Assembly (NCBI GenBank): GCA_022788185.1
Contig: JALEVV010000066.1
Coordinates: forward strand, 1-33,331
Length of the DNA stretch: 33,331 nt
From: Spirochaetales bacterium
Lineage (GTDB): Bacteria > Spirochaetota > Spirochaetia > Sphaerochaetales > Sphaerochaetaceae
Direction: 5' to 3'
Positions 15,045 through 22,634 of this stretch are shown here, one piece after another. Position numbers and translations under genes: made by a program. The notes under the pieces were generated by a model, which was given only the letters and a program-made list of their open reading frames with translations, was not told the DNA's origin and ran no database searches. Position 1 is the first letter of the stretch; each line of letters starts with the position of its first letter.

Positions 15045-16319
15045 ATGAAAGAGTATAAATCAAGAGTAGTAGATATAGTTCTGGCAAGGAAACTTGAAGC
15101 CAAAGGTGCTGTTCTTATAAAAGGGCCAAAGTGGTGTGGGAAAACCACTTCCGCATTACAGCAGGCGAAAAGCATTCTGAGAATGGATAATCCCCTGGAA
15201 AAGGATCAAAACCTGTATCTTTCAAAGCTGAATCCTCAAAGACTGCTTAACGGTAACACTCCACGGCTGATAGATGAGTGGCAGATAGCTCCGACACTCT
15301 GGGATACTATACGATTTGAAGTTGATCAGAGAGGAGAGAAGGGGCAGTTCATACTGACAGGTTCAGCAGTACCTCCTGATACGAAAGAGATCACACATTC
15401 AGGTACAGGACGTTTCTCATGGATTACGATGAGACCAATGAGCCTGTATGAGTCAGGTGAATCCAGCGGTGAAGTCAGTTTGAAAGATTTATTTGATGGT
15501 AAACTGGAAGTTGATGGAGAAAACACACTTGATATTGATGGACTTGCTTTCCTTGTCTGCAGGGGAGGATGGCCACAGTCCGTCGGATTGAAAACCTGTG
15601 CCGCACTTCAGCAGGCTTTGGATTATTATGATGCAGTTGTTAAATCAGATATCAGCAGGGTTGATGGTGTGGCCCGGAATCCTGAACGGGTAAAAAGGAT
15701 AATGAGATCATATGCCAGAAATCAGGGAAGTCAGGCTGCCTATACGGTCATTGCAAGAGATATTTCTGATAACGGAGTAATGAGTGTCAATGAAGACACT
15801 GTGCTTTCTTACACTGAAGCTCTGAGAAAAATATTTGTCATTGAGGATATGCCCGCATGGAATCCCAAGCTGAGGTCAAAGTCAGTAATCAGGACAACCG
15901 ATACCAGATATTATGTAGATCCTTCAATTGCTACTGCCAGTCTCGGTATCGGACCTGACGACTTAATAAATGATCTGAGAACGTTCTGACTGTTCTTTGA
16001 AACTCTCTGCGTAAGGGATTTAAGGGTCTTTGCGGATAGCCTGGATGGTACTGTATATCACTACAGGGACAACACTAACCTTGAATGTGATACCGTTATC
16101 CATTTGAGAAATGGCTCCTATGGACTGATAGAAATCAAGCTGGGCGGAGAGGATCTGATCAGTGAAGGGGCAGCAAATCTGCTGAAACTGAAAGATAAGA
16201 TTGATGTTTCAAGAATGAAAGCACCATCCTTTCTGATGGTACTTGTCGGAGTAGGCAGGTATGCATACAGAAGGGAAGACGGGGTTCTTGTCGTGCCTAT
16301 AGGTTGCCTGAAAAACTGA
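15045..16319 (+). pseudogene. AAA ATPase with DUF4143, interrupted by TGA
   Basis: The frame from ATG 15045 to TGA 16317-16319 encodes a 424-codon protein, the normal length of the AAA_14/DUF4143 ATPase family. One TGA at 15987-15989 cuts it after residue 314. Walker A is GPKWCGKTT (residues 27-35), followed by RLIDEWQIAPTLWD (Walker B region), the sensor-like FILTGSAVP, and a C-terminal DUF4143 part. The family normally reads TFG-LxFE where this gene reads TF-stop-LFFE, so a Gly codon (probably GGA) became TGA. The downstream part is intact (CVRDLRVFADSLDGTVYHYRD, YGLIEIKLGG), so the break is recent. Family members are ATPases of unsettled function, often in accessory regions. No Shine-Dalgarno is visible. 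Confidence 0.75.
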
Positions 16320-16337
16320 CTTCATCTTTCGCCTGAA

Positions 16338-16475
16338 TCATTCCGGAACAGTAATAATGAAATCCTTGATATCCGGAGCGGTATCAAGACTCCAGTCCCT
16401 GTATCGAAGTAAACCCCGTCTTTTCAAATCGTGATCTGTATTCCTGTAATTACTGTGGTAAATGAATGTGAGCAT
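16338..16475 (-). pseudogene. Possible remnant of a minus-strand gene
   Basis: The minus strand holds a 45-codon frame reading MLTFIYHSNYRNTDHDLKRR then GLLRYRDWSLDTAPDIKDFI and ending ITVPE. It looks like the real C-terminus of a larger protein rather than random translation, but no ribosome-binding site or homologous family is evident to me. A 7-bp inverted repeat (TGTGGTA/TACCACA) overlaps its start. Confidence 0.25.
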
Positions 16476-16689
16476 GAAATACCACAATCTGAGTTTTTAA
16501 GCTAAACATTTTTATCATGGTTGTTTCCAACCATCTTTAGTTCGCACCAATTTCCGGATTCTGTCATTCTGCAGTATGGAGGTTGTATTTTTTTTCATCT
16601 TTATCATGCTTCCTTTTTCCGGATCTCTTTATATTAATAGCATGCGGAGAAAATTTAATTGTTTAGTTTAAATAAAACAATTATTTTTC
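16476..16689. other. Non-coding gap with small hairpins
   Basis: AT-rich, with no credible ORF on either strand. A hairpin ATGGTTG-TTTC-CAACCAT lies at 16517-16534 with only weak T-rich flanks. Nothing else was recognised. Confidence 0.35.
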
Positions 16690-16927
16690 TTGACAATTGC
16701 GGTGATGTGTTTTAGGTTTAAATTGTATAAAACATATTGGAGGAGATTATATGTTTTATGGTATTTGTGTTTAATGGTTTTACCTCCGGCTTCCTGAAAG
16801 CCTGAGTTTCCCTGAAAAGAAAAATGATATGTCCTGACATCCTTTCTGATGAGGAAGGATGTGGGATTTCGCTCTTGAAACAACGACAGAAAAACTGGCG
16901 TGAGGCTGCTGTCGTCTCCTGAGGAGG
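16690..16927 (+). promoter_or_regulatory. Promoter and structured leader of the sigma factor gene
   Basis: A perfect TTGACA lies at 16690-16695; the matching -10 is uncertain (TAGGTT at 17 nt, or TATAAA at 16726). GGAGGAG (16739-16745) with ideal spacing precedes a 7-codon ORF, MFYGICV (16751-16774). A stable hairpin ACATCCTT/AAGGATGT (16837-16862) and a stem ACGACAG/CTGTCGT (16883-16915) follow. The palindrome CTCCTGAGGAG (16916-16926) contains the Shine-Dalgarno of the sigma gene. The arrangement resembles a leader peptide with RNA structures that could control translation. Regulation is inferred. Confidence 0.45.
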
Positions 16928-16933
16928 ATGAAA

Positions 16934-17695
16934 ATGGATAGGTATGAACTTGACAGACTGGCAACGATGACAAAAAAGGATAAGAGCTTTTTTCCCCTGC
17001 TGATGGAAAACTCAAAATCCATAGTGGAACTTACGGTGTCCAGGTATGCCCAGGATGCAAACATGTCATATAAGGACGATTACACGTCGGAAGCTTACTT
17101 CGCTCTGTTCAGATGTCTTGAGACTTATGATGCATCCTGCGGAGCATTTGCATCCTATGCATCCTATGCGGCAAAGCAGGGAATTCTTGACTACATGAGA
17201 AACAGTCAGAGTATGATAAGTGTCGGCAGCACCAAGCTTAACGAGATTAAGAAGGTTGAGGAGGCCATTTCCACGATCAGGGAAAGCGGACTTGAGCTGA
17301 ATAATGACAATCTCAGGAAGTTTTCCGGAATAAGCTCTGAGAAGACTCTCCGTACTGTGCTCTGGGCCAGAACGGTAAAGGATTGTTTGTCACTGAATGC
17401 ACCGGTAGGTGATGATGGAAAGCAGGAACTGATGGATATTGTTCCCATGGATTGCTACAGCGTTGAAGATGAGGTTTTTGAGAGCGAGGAGCTGAGAATG
17501 CTTGAAGAAAGTATCTTCAGTCTTTCCAGAGATGACAGGTTCATTATCATCAGTTCATACGGCCTTTACGGACATGATGTGCTCACGAACAGGGAAATCG
17601 CATCAAGGCTCGGTATTTCGGAAAACACGGTTGTTAACAGGAAGAAGTCCATTCAGGCTCGTCTTCGTGAAAGGATGGAATCATGGGCTTCCTGA
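16934..17695 (+). CDS. RNA polymerase sigma-70 family factor
   Basis: The ATG at 16934 is preferred over 16928 because AGGAGG (16922-16927) is then 6 nt away, not adjacent. The 253-residue protein has region 2 at about residues 40-95 (YTSEAYFALFRCLETYDASC then GAFASYASYAAKQGILDYMR, the core-binding and -10 helices). A middle region 3-like part follows, with region 4 at the C-terminus (LTNREIASRLGISENTVVNRKKS, a helix-turn-helix for the -35). There is no region 1.1, so this is an alternative sigma factor and not the housekeeping one. It precedes, on the same strand, the HsdS-like and HsdM-like genes, with a 64-base gap. Its target promoters are unknown; the downstream pair is the obvious candidate. 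Confidence 0.85.
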   Translation: MDRYELDRLATMTKKDKSFFPLLMENSKSIVELTVSRYAQDANMSYKDDYTSEAYFALFRCLETYDASCGAFASYASYAAKQGILDYMRNSQSMISVGSTKLNEIKKVEEAISTIRESGLELNNDNLRKFSGISSEKTLRTVLWARTVKDCLSLNAPVGDDGKQELMDIVPMDCYSVEDEVFESEELRMLEESIFSLSRDDRFIIISSYGLYGHDVLTNREIASRLGISENTVVNRKKSIQARLRERMESWAS

Positions 17696-17741
17696 AGCTC
17701 ATGATTAGTCCTAATAAAACAACTGTTTCCCATATGGTGTC

Positions 17742-17756
17742 TATCATGGTATGATA
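17742..17756 (+). promoter_or_regulatory. Palindromic extended -10 before the HsdS-like gene
   Basis: TATCAT-GGT-ATGATA is a perfect inverted repeat. The same bases include TGGTATGAT, an extended -10 (TGnTATnAT). A start point near 17762 would put the AGGAG at 17769 and the TTG at 17782 in a normal leader. Confidence 0.4.
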
Positions 17757-17781
17757 ATGGATGTTTTCAGGAGAAAGACTA

Positions 17782-18402
17782 TTGAAACTCAGTGATATTG
17801 CCGGTGAAATCTACACGGGGGTGCTTACACGCCGTGTCGTATTTGAGGAGGGGGAGCTTGCAGCCATGAGTGAGGCTGAGACAGCAACACTTGAAAGTGC
17901 CCGTATTCTTATGCCCAAAGCCATAGCGGATGGCGTTATTGATCACAGCCAGCTTCAGGAAGTGAAGCTGAAGAAGGAAGTGAAGGAAAAATTCCGCACT
18001 CACCTTGGCGATGTGATCATGAAGCTTTCCTCGCCATACGACTGCTGTGTCATTGAGAAAGAGGAAGATGAGAACCTGATAGTTCCATCCTTCTGCCTTC
18101 GCATAGGTTCGATAGATGAAGCGTACGATCCTTACTTCATAATGGCTTTCCTTACCTCCGCATCCGCCTGGAAACAGATAGAAAAGACAATGATGGGAAG
18201 GGCTCTGTCGATTATCAGCAATGAGAGCGTGTCTGAACTTATGTTTCCTGACATGACTCCCGAACAAAGGCATGAAGCAGGGTACAGATATGAGAGAACA
18301 CTTGAGTTCAGAAGAACAGCGGATCGGATCATCAGGCTTGAGAAGGAAAGAAATGATTCATTATTCCTTTCAATGGAGGTAAATGATGAAGCGAAGCTAT
18401 GA
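17782..18402 (+). CDS. HsdS-like protein with a single target-recognition domain
   Basis: The TTG at 17782 is chosen because AGGAG lies 8 nt upstream; the ATG at 17761 has no ribosome-binding site and lies at the predicted transcription start. The 206-residue protein follows the pattern of one half of a type I restriction specificity subunit. LSDIAGEIYTG opens it, then ILMPKAIADGVID, LGDVIMKLSSPYDCCVI, LIVPSFCLRI and DPYFIMAFLTSASAWKQI. Next come ALSIISNESVSELMFPDMTP with EQRHEA, and a C-terminal helix (EFRRTADRIIRLEKERNDSL) like the HsdS spacer helix. Full HsdS proteins have two such halves and about 400 residues; this has one, so a dimer would be needed. It overlaps the HsdM-like gene by 17 bases. 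DNA recognition is the inferred job. Confidence 0.65.
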   Translation: MKLSDIAGEIYTGVLTRRVVFEEGELAAMSEAETATLESARILMPKAIADGVIDHSQLQEVKLKKEVKEKFRTHLGDVIMKLSSPYDCCVIEKEEDENLIVPSFCLRIGSIDEAYDPYFIMAFLTSASAWKQIEKTMMGRALSIISNESVSELMFPDMTPEQRHEAGYRYERTLEFRRTADRIIRLEKERNDSLFLSMEVNDEAKL

Positions 18403-19645
18403 CAGCCTTAAAATGAGTTATAACGGACCTCGTTCCGATGCGGAAAAAAATAAAAGGGAAATACTCAGACACTGTATGGAAACCTCATTGGGTGAGTTTG
18501 ACCCGGGTGAAATGACTTTGATCTATCTTTTCCTGCTTTTTCTTACTGCCGCCGAAGACGGAATTGATATGACTTCCGGTCTCAGTTTTGAGGAAATGAC
18601 CGAGCTTGCGTACCGTGCCAGGTGGATGGAAAAGGAAGCTCATATGGAGGGTGATGAGGTTTTCCGCTTCATCTGTTCCATACGTGACAGGGAGTTCCGG
18701 AGCACACGGGAAGCAGTGAAAAGGGGCTTTGATGACAATGTGAATCCTTTCTTCATCCGGAAAGGGAAGCAGCTCACCTCAGAAGAAATAGCTGAAACAG
18801 TTAATTCCTGTTTGTCATCAACAAGAGTGACCCGGTTTAATGAATGGCAGGTTGCCATGGCTGAAAACCTGCTTTCCATTACCGACGGTGACCGGATACT
18901 GATTGAAACTGAAGACATGCCAGGAGCCTTCATGAGCATTGGAGAGGGCTACGACCGTAATGTAATCATTGCAGTTACGGATTCAGTTCAGAGAGTGCTG
19001 ACCAAGATGGTCTTTTTCATGCTTATCCCCAAGGCCGAGCAGGGCAGGTATACAATAACAGCCAGGCCTGAGAACAATGAGGAGTACCGTGGCCTTGGAT
19101 ATAATAAAAGCCTGGTCCTTTTCCCCGGAGTTTTCTTACCCCTCCGTGAAAGAGCTGAGCTTGAAGAGGATATCGGAAAAGGCGTGACCATGCTGTTTGT
19201 CGTAAGTGACCGGTTTCTCAGTATCAGGAATGGGAGGAACTATGAAAACCGAAGAACTCTTATGGAACTTGGAAGTGATGTTTCCGTTCTTTCATTCGGT
19301 ACGAAAAGCCGTATTGCGCCTTCAATGATACTGCTGTCTCCGAAGAGTGCTGACTCTTTCGTTTCAATGCTCAGTGTGAGATTCTGTGATGAGATCCTTA
19401 ATGATGAGTCATGTCATCAGATAGCATCAGCCCTGAAAGGTTGTGAGGAAAACGGGTTTTCCCCTTCAGTAAAAAAAGTGTCACGTGAGGAAGTATCCTC
19501 ACATGACTATATGCTTATCCCTGAATATTACAGCCAGCCAGTGAGCAGTGAGTTCAGGAATCTTTATGAAATTGACAAAGAACTGGATAGAGAGTACTGG
19601 AAAATGAGAAAACTCTGTTCCTTCTTTTCCGGACGGTCATATTGA
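18386..19645 (+). CDS. HsdM-like protein without catalytic motifs
   Basis: The ATG at 18386 has GGAGGT 5 nt upstream; the ATG at 18383 is too close. The 419-residue protein aligns by eye with the order of parts in N6-adenine methylase subunits of type I systems. GDRILIETEDMPGAF (about residue 167) stands where motif I (DPACGSG) should be, and NVIIAVTDSVQRVLTKM follows. LVLFPGVFLPL (about 241) stands where NPPF should be. Then come MLFVVSDRFLSIRNG, RIAPSMILLSPKS, and the typical C-terminal VSREEVSSHDYMLIPEYY. Motif I and the NPPF motif are both lost, so no methylation is expected. It is co-translated with the HsdS-like protein and probably binds it. The assignment rests on pattern comparison only. 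Confidence 0.5.
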   Translation: MKRSYDSLKMSYNGPRSDAEKNKREILRHCMETSLGEFDPGEMTLIYLFLLFLTAAEDGIDMTSGLSFEEMTELAYRARWMEKEAHMEGDEVFRFICSIRDREFRSTREAVKRGFDDNVNPFFIRKGKQLTSEEIAETVNSCLSSTRVTRFNEWQVAMAENLLSITDGDRILIETEDMPGAFMSIGEGYDRNVIIAVTDSVQRVLTKMVFFMLIPKAEQGRYTITARPENNEEYRGLGYNKSLVLFPGVFLPLRERAELEEDIGKGVTMLFVVSDRFLSIRNGRNYENRRTLMELGSDVSVLSFGTKSRIAPSMILLSPKSADSFVSMLSVRFCDEILNDESCHQIASALKGCEENGFSPSVKKVSREEVSSHDYMLIPEYYSQPVSSEFRNLYEIDKELDREYWKMRKLCSFFSGRSY

Positions 19646-20305
19646 GCTGATGCACCGGATCATAACATCGGCAATGACTGCGTTACCTTCATCATTAAAG
19701 TGAAGACCATCCACTGTATATTTCTCCCTGTCTTCAGGTTTCTTGGGATCAATTCCAAGTTCTTCAAACATGTCAAAGACATAAAAGCCGTTCTGTGGAG
19801 CAATTGTCTTAATCGCTTGCGAGAATTCTGAGAGGAAGTGCTCTTCCCTGACAAGACCTTCAGGTCTGATCTGGGAAAAACCATCATCACAGAAACAGTG
19901 GGCAGGTGTGAAGAAGACAGGTAATGCATTGGGATAGAGCTCCCTTATTGTACGTGTCAGGTAGTCGACACTGCCGCAGAAGGTATCCCGTCCTTTGTCA
20001 CCGGGCTTTCCGAGAGGCGCATCGCCATGGAGATAGTCATTGACTCCGCCGAAGACTATTATCACATCGGCATCCCTGTTCATATCATGGCATCGTCCGC
20101 AGAAATTCATGTCGTGACGTGCCTTCTCACTTGGCTGGGTTTTGTGTGCGATTCTGGTGCCACCTATCCCATAGTTGTTCACCTTCCTGCATCCGCACTT
20201 TTTCCCGATGATACTGTCAAACCTGAAGCAACTGACATCCGAAACACCAACACCCTCGGTGATGCTGTCACCGAGGAAGTTAACTGTCTTATCCCTTAGA
20301 TCCAT
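19637..20305 (-). CDS. GDSL/SGNH-family hydrolase
   Basis: The ATG at 20305 is chosen because GGAGG lies 7 nt upstream on the minus strand; the longer frame has no such site. The 222-residue protein shows block I FLGDSITEG (Ser14 nucleophile), block II with NYGIGGTRI (Gly), block III IVFGGVNDY (Asn) and block V VDGLHFND (Asp199, His202). All SGNH catalytic residues are therefore present. There is no signal peptide, so it acts in the cytoplasm as an esterase or lipase on an unknown ester. It converges on the HsdM-like gene and overlaps its end by 9 bases. The preceding small gene (20356-20814) is on the same strand 50 bases away and may share its transcript. Confidence 0.85.
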   Translation of the reverse strand: MDLRDKTVNFLGDSITEGVGVSDVSCFRFDSIIGKKCGCRKVNNYGIGGTRIAHKTQPSEKARHDMNFCGRCHDMNRDADVIIVFGGVNDYLHGDAPLGKPGDKGRDTFCGSVDYLTRTIRELYPNALPVFFTPAHCFCDDGFSQIRPEGLVREEHFLSEFSQAIKTIAPQNGFYVFDMFEELGIDPKKPEDREKYTVDGLHFNDEGNAVIADVMIRCISSI

Positions 20306-20355
20306 AGTAGTCCTCCACTTGATGATAAGATAAAGCGGGGTCACATTTCAAATCC

Positions 20356-20814
20356 TCAAGCGTGCCTTATCGTAATGGTGTGTGCATCGGGATGACAGTA
20401 ATCAAATCCCGTAATCCTGAAGGCAGTCTTCAGGCTTTCATCGCTGAAGCATGACTCCAGTACTATTTCCTTCTCTGTGCTGATTTCAAGATCAGCTCCG
20501 TTGAAAGAAGCAAGGAACCTGAAGAAGTGGAAGTTGAAGAGCCTGTGCTCAAAGGTCAGTTCAATCCTGTCATCGGAAAGAGCTGACAGCGAAACAAGCG
20601 GTAGTGCATACTCGGCATCTTCCCAGGATGAATATGAGCTGTTCTCCTTCGCAAAGCAGGTATATAGCTCGGGGTACTCCTTTACGCATGATTCCTTCCA
20701 GGGTGCAAATGCCTCATAAAGGTCCGCAAGTCTGTAATTGCCGGTCAGGTTTTCAAGTTTTCTGACTAGGTCCGTGAATGTGCTGTCTTTTCTGGTCATG
20801 ATAATTTTATCCAT
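20356..20814 (-). CDS. Unrecognised protein
   Basis: A 152-residue soluble protein with no signal peptide. The start has AGGAG 7-8 nt upstream. The N-terminal half is helical (FTDLVRKLENLTGNYRLADLYEAF) and the C-terminal half looks like beta strands (RIELTFEHRLFNFHFFRFLA, DLEISTEKEIVLESCF). This resembles small immunity-like or SMI1-like folds only in general outline, so I assign no family. A TAACACTATATG element 18 nt upstream of the ATG belongs to the promoter-motif set shared by other small genes in this region. Confidence 0.55.
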   Translation of the reverse strand: MDKIIMTRKDSTFTDLVRKLENLTGNYRLADLYEAFAPWKESCVKEYPELYTCFAKENSSYSSWEDAEYALPLVSLSALSDDRIELTFEHRLFNFHFFRFLASFNGADLEISTEKEIVLESCFSDESLKTAFRITGFDYCHPDAHTITIRHA

Positions 20815-20832
20815 ACAAATCTCCTACACATA

Positions 20833-20844
20833 CATATAGTGTTA
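20833..20844 (-). promoter_or_regulatory. TAACACTATATG promoter-like motif
   Basis: On the minus strand, a variant of the TCACnCTATA set, 18 nt before the ATG at 20814, with AGGAG between. Confidence 0.4.
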
Positions 20845-20862
20845 AATCCGCGGTTAAACACA

Positions 20863-21222
20863 TCATTCTTCCACAGGATGAATCGTGACTTCAAATACTT
20901 CAAATGTGTCTGCGTAGAACAAAACCTCAAAACAGTAGCCTTCGCTGTTCTCATAGGCTGCATCTCCTATGCCGAATCCACAGCCTCCTTGAGTGTATAC
21001 AGCACCATGCAGCTCTTTCATGTATATGTCAAAGGAGGTACAGAACGACGCATAGTCGAGTTCTGTGACGGAAAGTATTATTTCCCTGATGACTTCGGCA
21101 TCCCGTATGATGACATGGTTCAGACACTCAGGATGGTGACCTTCTGCTTCCTTCTTCATGATTTCTGCAAGCGAACTTCTATCTTCGTTGTTTATTAGCT
21201 CTTCTGAAAACGGGTATTTCAT
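20863..21222 (-). CDS. Unrecognised small protein
   Basis: A 119-residue acidic soluble protein with a strong Shine-Dalgarno (AAGGAGG, 5 nt before ATG). The first half is helical (MKYPFSEELINNEDRSSLAE). The second half has YTQGGCGFGIGDAAYENSEG and then a beta-like CFEVLFYADTFEVFEVTIHP. No family is recognised. It carries the best copy of the shared promoter motif directly upstream. Its neighbours are the toxin-antitoxin pair upstream and another unrecognised gene downstream, all on the minus strand. Confidence 0.55.
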   Translation of the reverse strand: MKYPFSEELINNEDRSSLAEIMKKEAEGHHPECLNHVIIRDAEVIREIILSVTELDYASFCTSFDIYMKELHGAVYTQGGCGFGIGDAAYENSEGYCFEVLFYADTFEVFEVTIHPVEE

Positions 21223-21238
21223 TTCAGCCTCCTTCCTG

Positions 21239-21250
21239 ATTATAGTGTGA
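21239..21250 (-). promoter_or_regulatory. TCACACTATAAT promoter-like motif
   Basis: On the minus strand TCACACTATAAT includes a perfect -10 TATAAT, 16 nt before the ATG at 21222. No clear -35 is seen. Confidence 0.5.
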
Positions 21251-21292
21251 AAAAGTATGGATAATCAGTCAGAGGGGGCTGTGGGTGGTGAT

Positions 21293-21955
21293 TCAGCTGT
21301 CAGAATCGTACGGCCATCTTTCCATCAGATCCTCAGGGTGGCAGTACATTGCCTTTGAAAGTCGGTACAGCGTATCAAAGGACGCTTTGTTGATATTCCT
21401 GTTCCGCTCCTCGTACATCTGTATGGAACGCAGTGATACTCCTGATCTATTTGAAAGCTCCTCCTGCGTAATATTAATGCACATGCGTGCCCGCTTGAGT
21501 TCTGTCTCCCTGAATGTTTCCCTGAACCGCTCTTCCGCGATATCCATGAATTTGGAAATATCAGCTTCGTGAAGAGTCGTGTACATCTTCTCGAAGTCAC
21601 TGTATGGGATGGACGTGAACAGTTCACGAAAAGACCTGTCAGTGTACCACTGACAGTATGCGGCGGTCCATCCTATCCAGTGTTCCTTTGTTCTGAAGAA
21701 TCTGCATTCAGGCTTGATTTCAGGTGCCCTGCCTGTGGTTTCCTCAATTACGTCGACGAGTATTTCAATACCACTTTTTCCAAGAGCATAGCGTGATTCA
21801 CCTCTTTCGAGGCTCCTGCATACCTGGCTCCTGCAGAAGAGCTCCGTGAACTCCTCGCCGGGTATTAAACAGACGTTGATGGCATAGTCGAACGCAATGC
21901 CAAGCCGTGTCTGGACTTTATTCACATATATTTCGTGGTATGCGTGGATCGTCAT
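21293..21955 (-). CDS. HTH antitoxin-like partner of the DUF3990 protein
   Basis: A 220-residue protein with a C-terminal XRE-type helix-turn-helix at about residues 150-210 (INITQEELSNRSGVSLRSIQ, then the linker MYEERNRNINKASFDTLYRL). The N-terminal part (LGIAFDYAINVCLIPGEEF, YALGKSGIEILVDVIEET) and the middle (IGWTAAYCQWYTDRSF) match a protein family that I know as the regular partner of DUF3990 genes. It starts inside the toxin gene with a 38-base overlap, so the two are translated together. It most likely neutralises the toxin and represses the operon through the two palindromes at 22635-22688. The repressor role is inferred from context. Confidence 0.75.
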   Translation of the reverse strand: MTIHAYHEIYVNKVQTRLGIAFDYAINVCLIPGEEFTELFCRSQVCRSLERGESRYALGKSGIEILVDVIEETTGRAPEIKPECRFFRTKEHWIGWTAAYCQWYTDRSFRELFTSIPYSDFEKMYTTLHEADISKFMDIAEERFRETFRETELKRARMCINITQEELSNRSGVSLRSIQMYEERNRNINKASFDTLYRLSKAMYCHPEDLMERWPYDSDS

Positions 21956-22625
21956 TACCTATTTTCCCTCTCATAATATCCCTGATATACAGCCCGTCAC
22001 TTTCTTCAGAAAGCATATTTAGATATGAATCAGAAGCCTCTTTCTCCCTTGTTTCGCGGTTTTTGAAATAAATGTCGGCAGGAGCATTGATGCATCCGTC
22101 ATAACAGATGGAGGCAAAAGCAGCCTTCGATTTGATGACTATCTGTTCTCCAAGCTTGCCGAGTCTCATTGCCGATGCAAGCTGTTCGATGGAAATGGTG
22201 TTGCTGAGAAAAGCCGCGGCGAAATCATAATATGAATCATCCGCTCTGTACCCAGTTACAATGTCATAAGCATTTACGTTCACCGAAAAGTTTCTTATCA
22301 GATAATTTCTCGCCTGACTCTCTACAGGAGTGGACGGTGTAAAGAGGCGATGTTCGATAAGCACGGCTATCCAGTTCAGCACTGTGTATTCCGGGCTGTT
22401 CAGGTTAAGTATCCTGAGGTATTCGGCATCGACAAGATATCTGTTTGCATAGCCATCCCTGCCTGCAGAGGTTGCCCATTCCTTTGCAAGCTCTTCACTT
22501 TCCGTGCAATAAAATCCCTGTCCGAAATCATTGTTCTTTTTTCCAAGTCCGAACCTGGGTGTTTCGATTATCTCTTGAGAGCCATGGTAAAGAGTTATGA
22601 TTTTGTTAATGCCCTGTCTTATCAT
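21918..22625 (-). CDS. DUF3990 ADP-ribosyltransferase-like toxin
   Basis: A 235-residue protein with the DUF3990 signature: TLYHGSQEIIETPRFGLGKK (His14), then NNDFGQGFYCTES (Tyr39), and GEQIVIKSKAAF with the third conserved polar residue near residue 180. DUF3990 belongs to the ADP-ribosyltransferase-like group, so the expected activity is NAD-dependent modification of a cell target. The C-terminal 50 residues are charged and helical. The ATG at 22625 has no Shine-Dalgarno and lies only a few bases after a possible -10 (TATATT), so the transcript may be leaderless or the start uncertain. It is the first gene of a two-gene operon with the HTH protein. Confidence 0.75.
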   Translation of the reverse strand: MIRQGINKIITLYHGSQEIIETPRFGLGKKNNDFGQGFYCTESEELAKEWATSAGRDGYANRYLVDAEYLRILNLNSPEYTVLNWIAVLIEHRLFTPSTPVESQARNYLIRNFSVNVNAYDIVTGYRADDSYYDFAAAFLSNTISIEQLASAMRLGKLGEQIVIKSKAAFASICYDGCINAPADIYFKNRETREKEASDSYLNMLSEESDGLYIRDIMRGKIGNDDPRIPRNICE

Positions 22626-22634
22626 AACAATATA

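Noticed and set aside
1810-15989. TGA read as glycine or selenocysteine
   Set aside because: Many intact genes here end in TGA, no selenocysteine-type hairpin was seen after either codon, and one of the other interrupting stops is TAA.
17782-19645. Functional type I restriction-modification system
   Set aside because: There is no HsdR, the methylase motifs are lost and HsdS has only one recognition domain.
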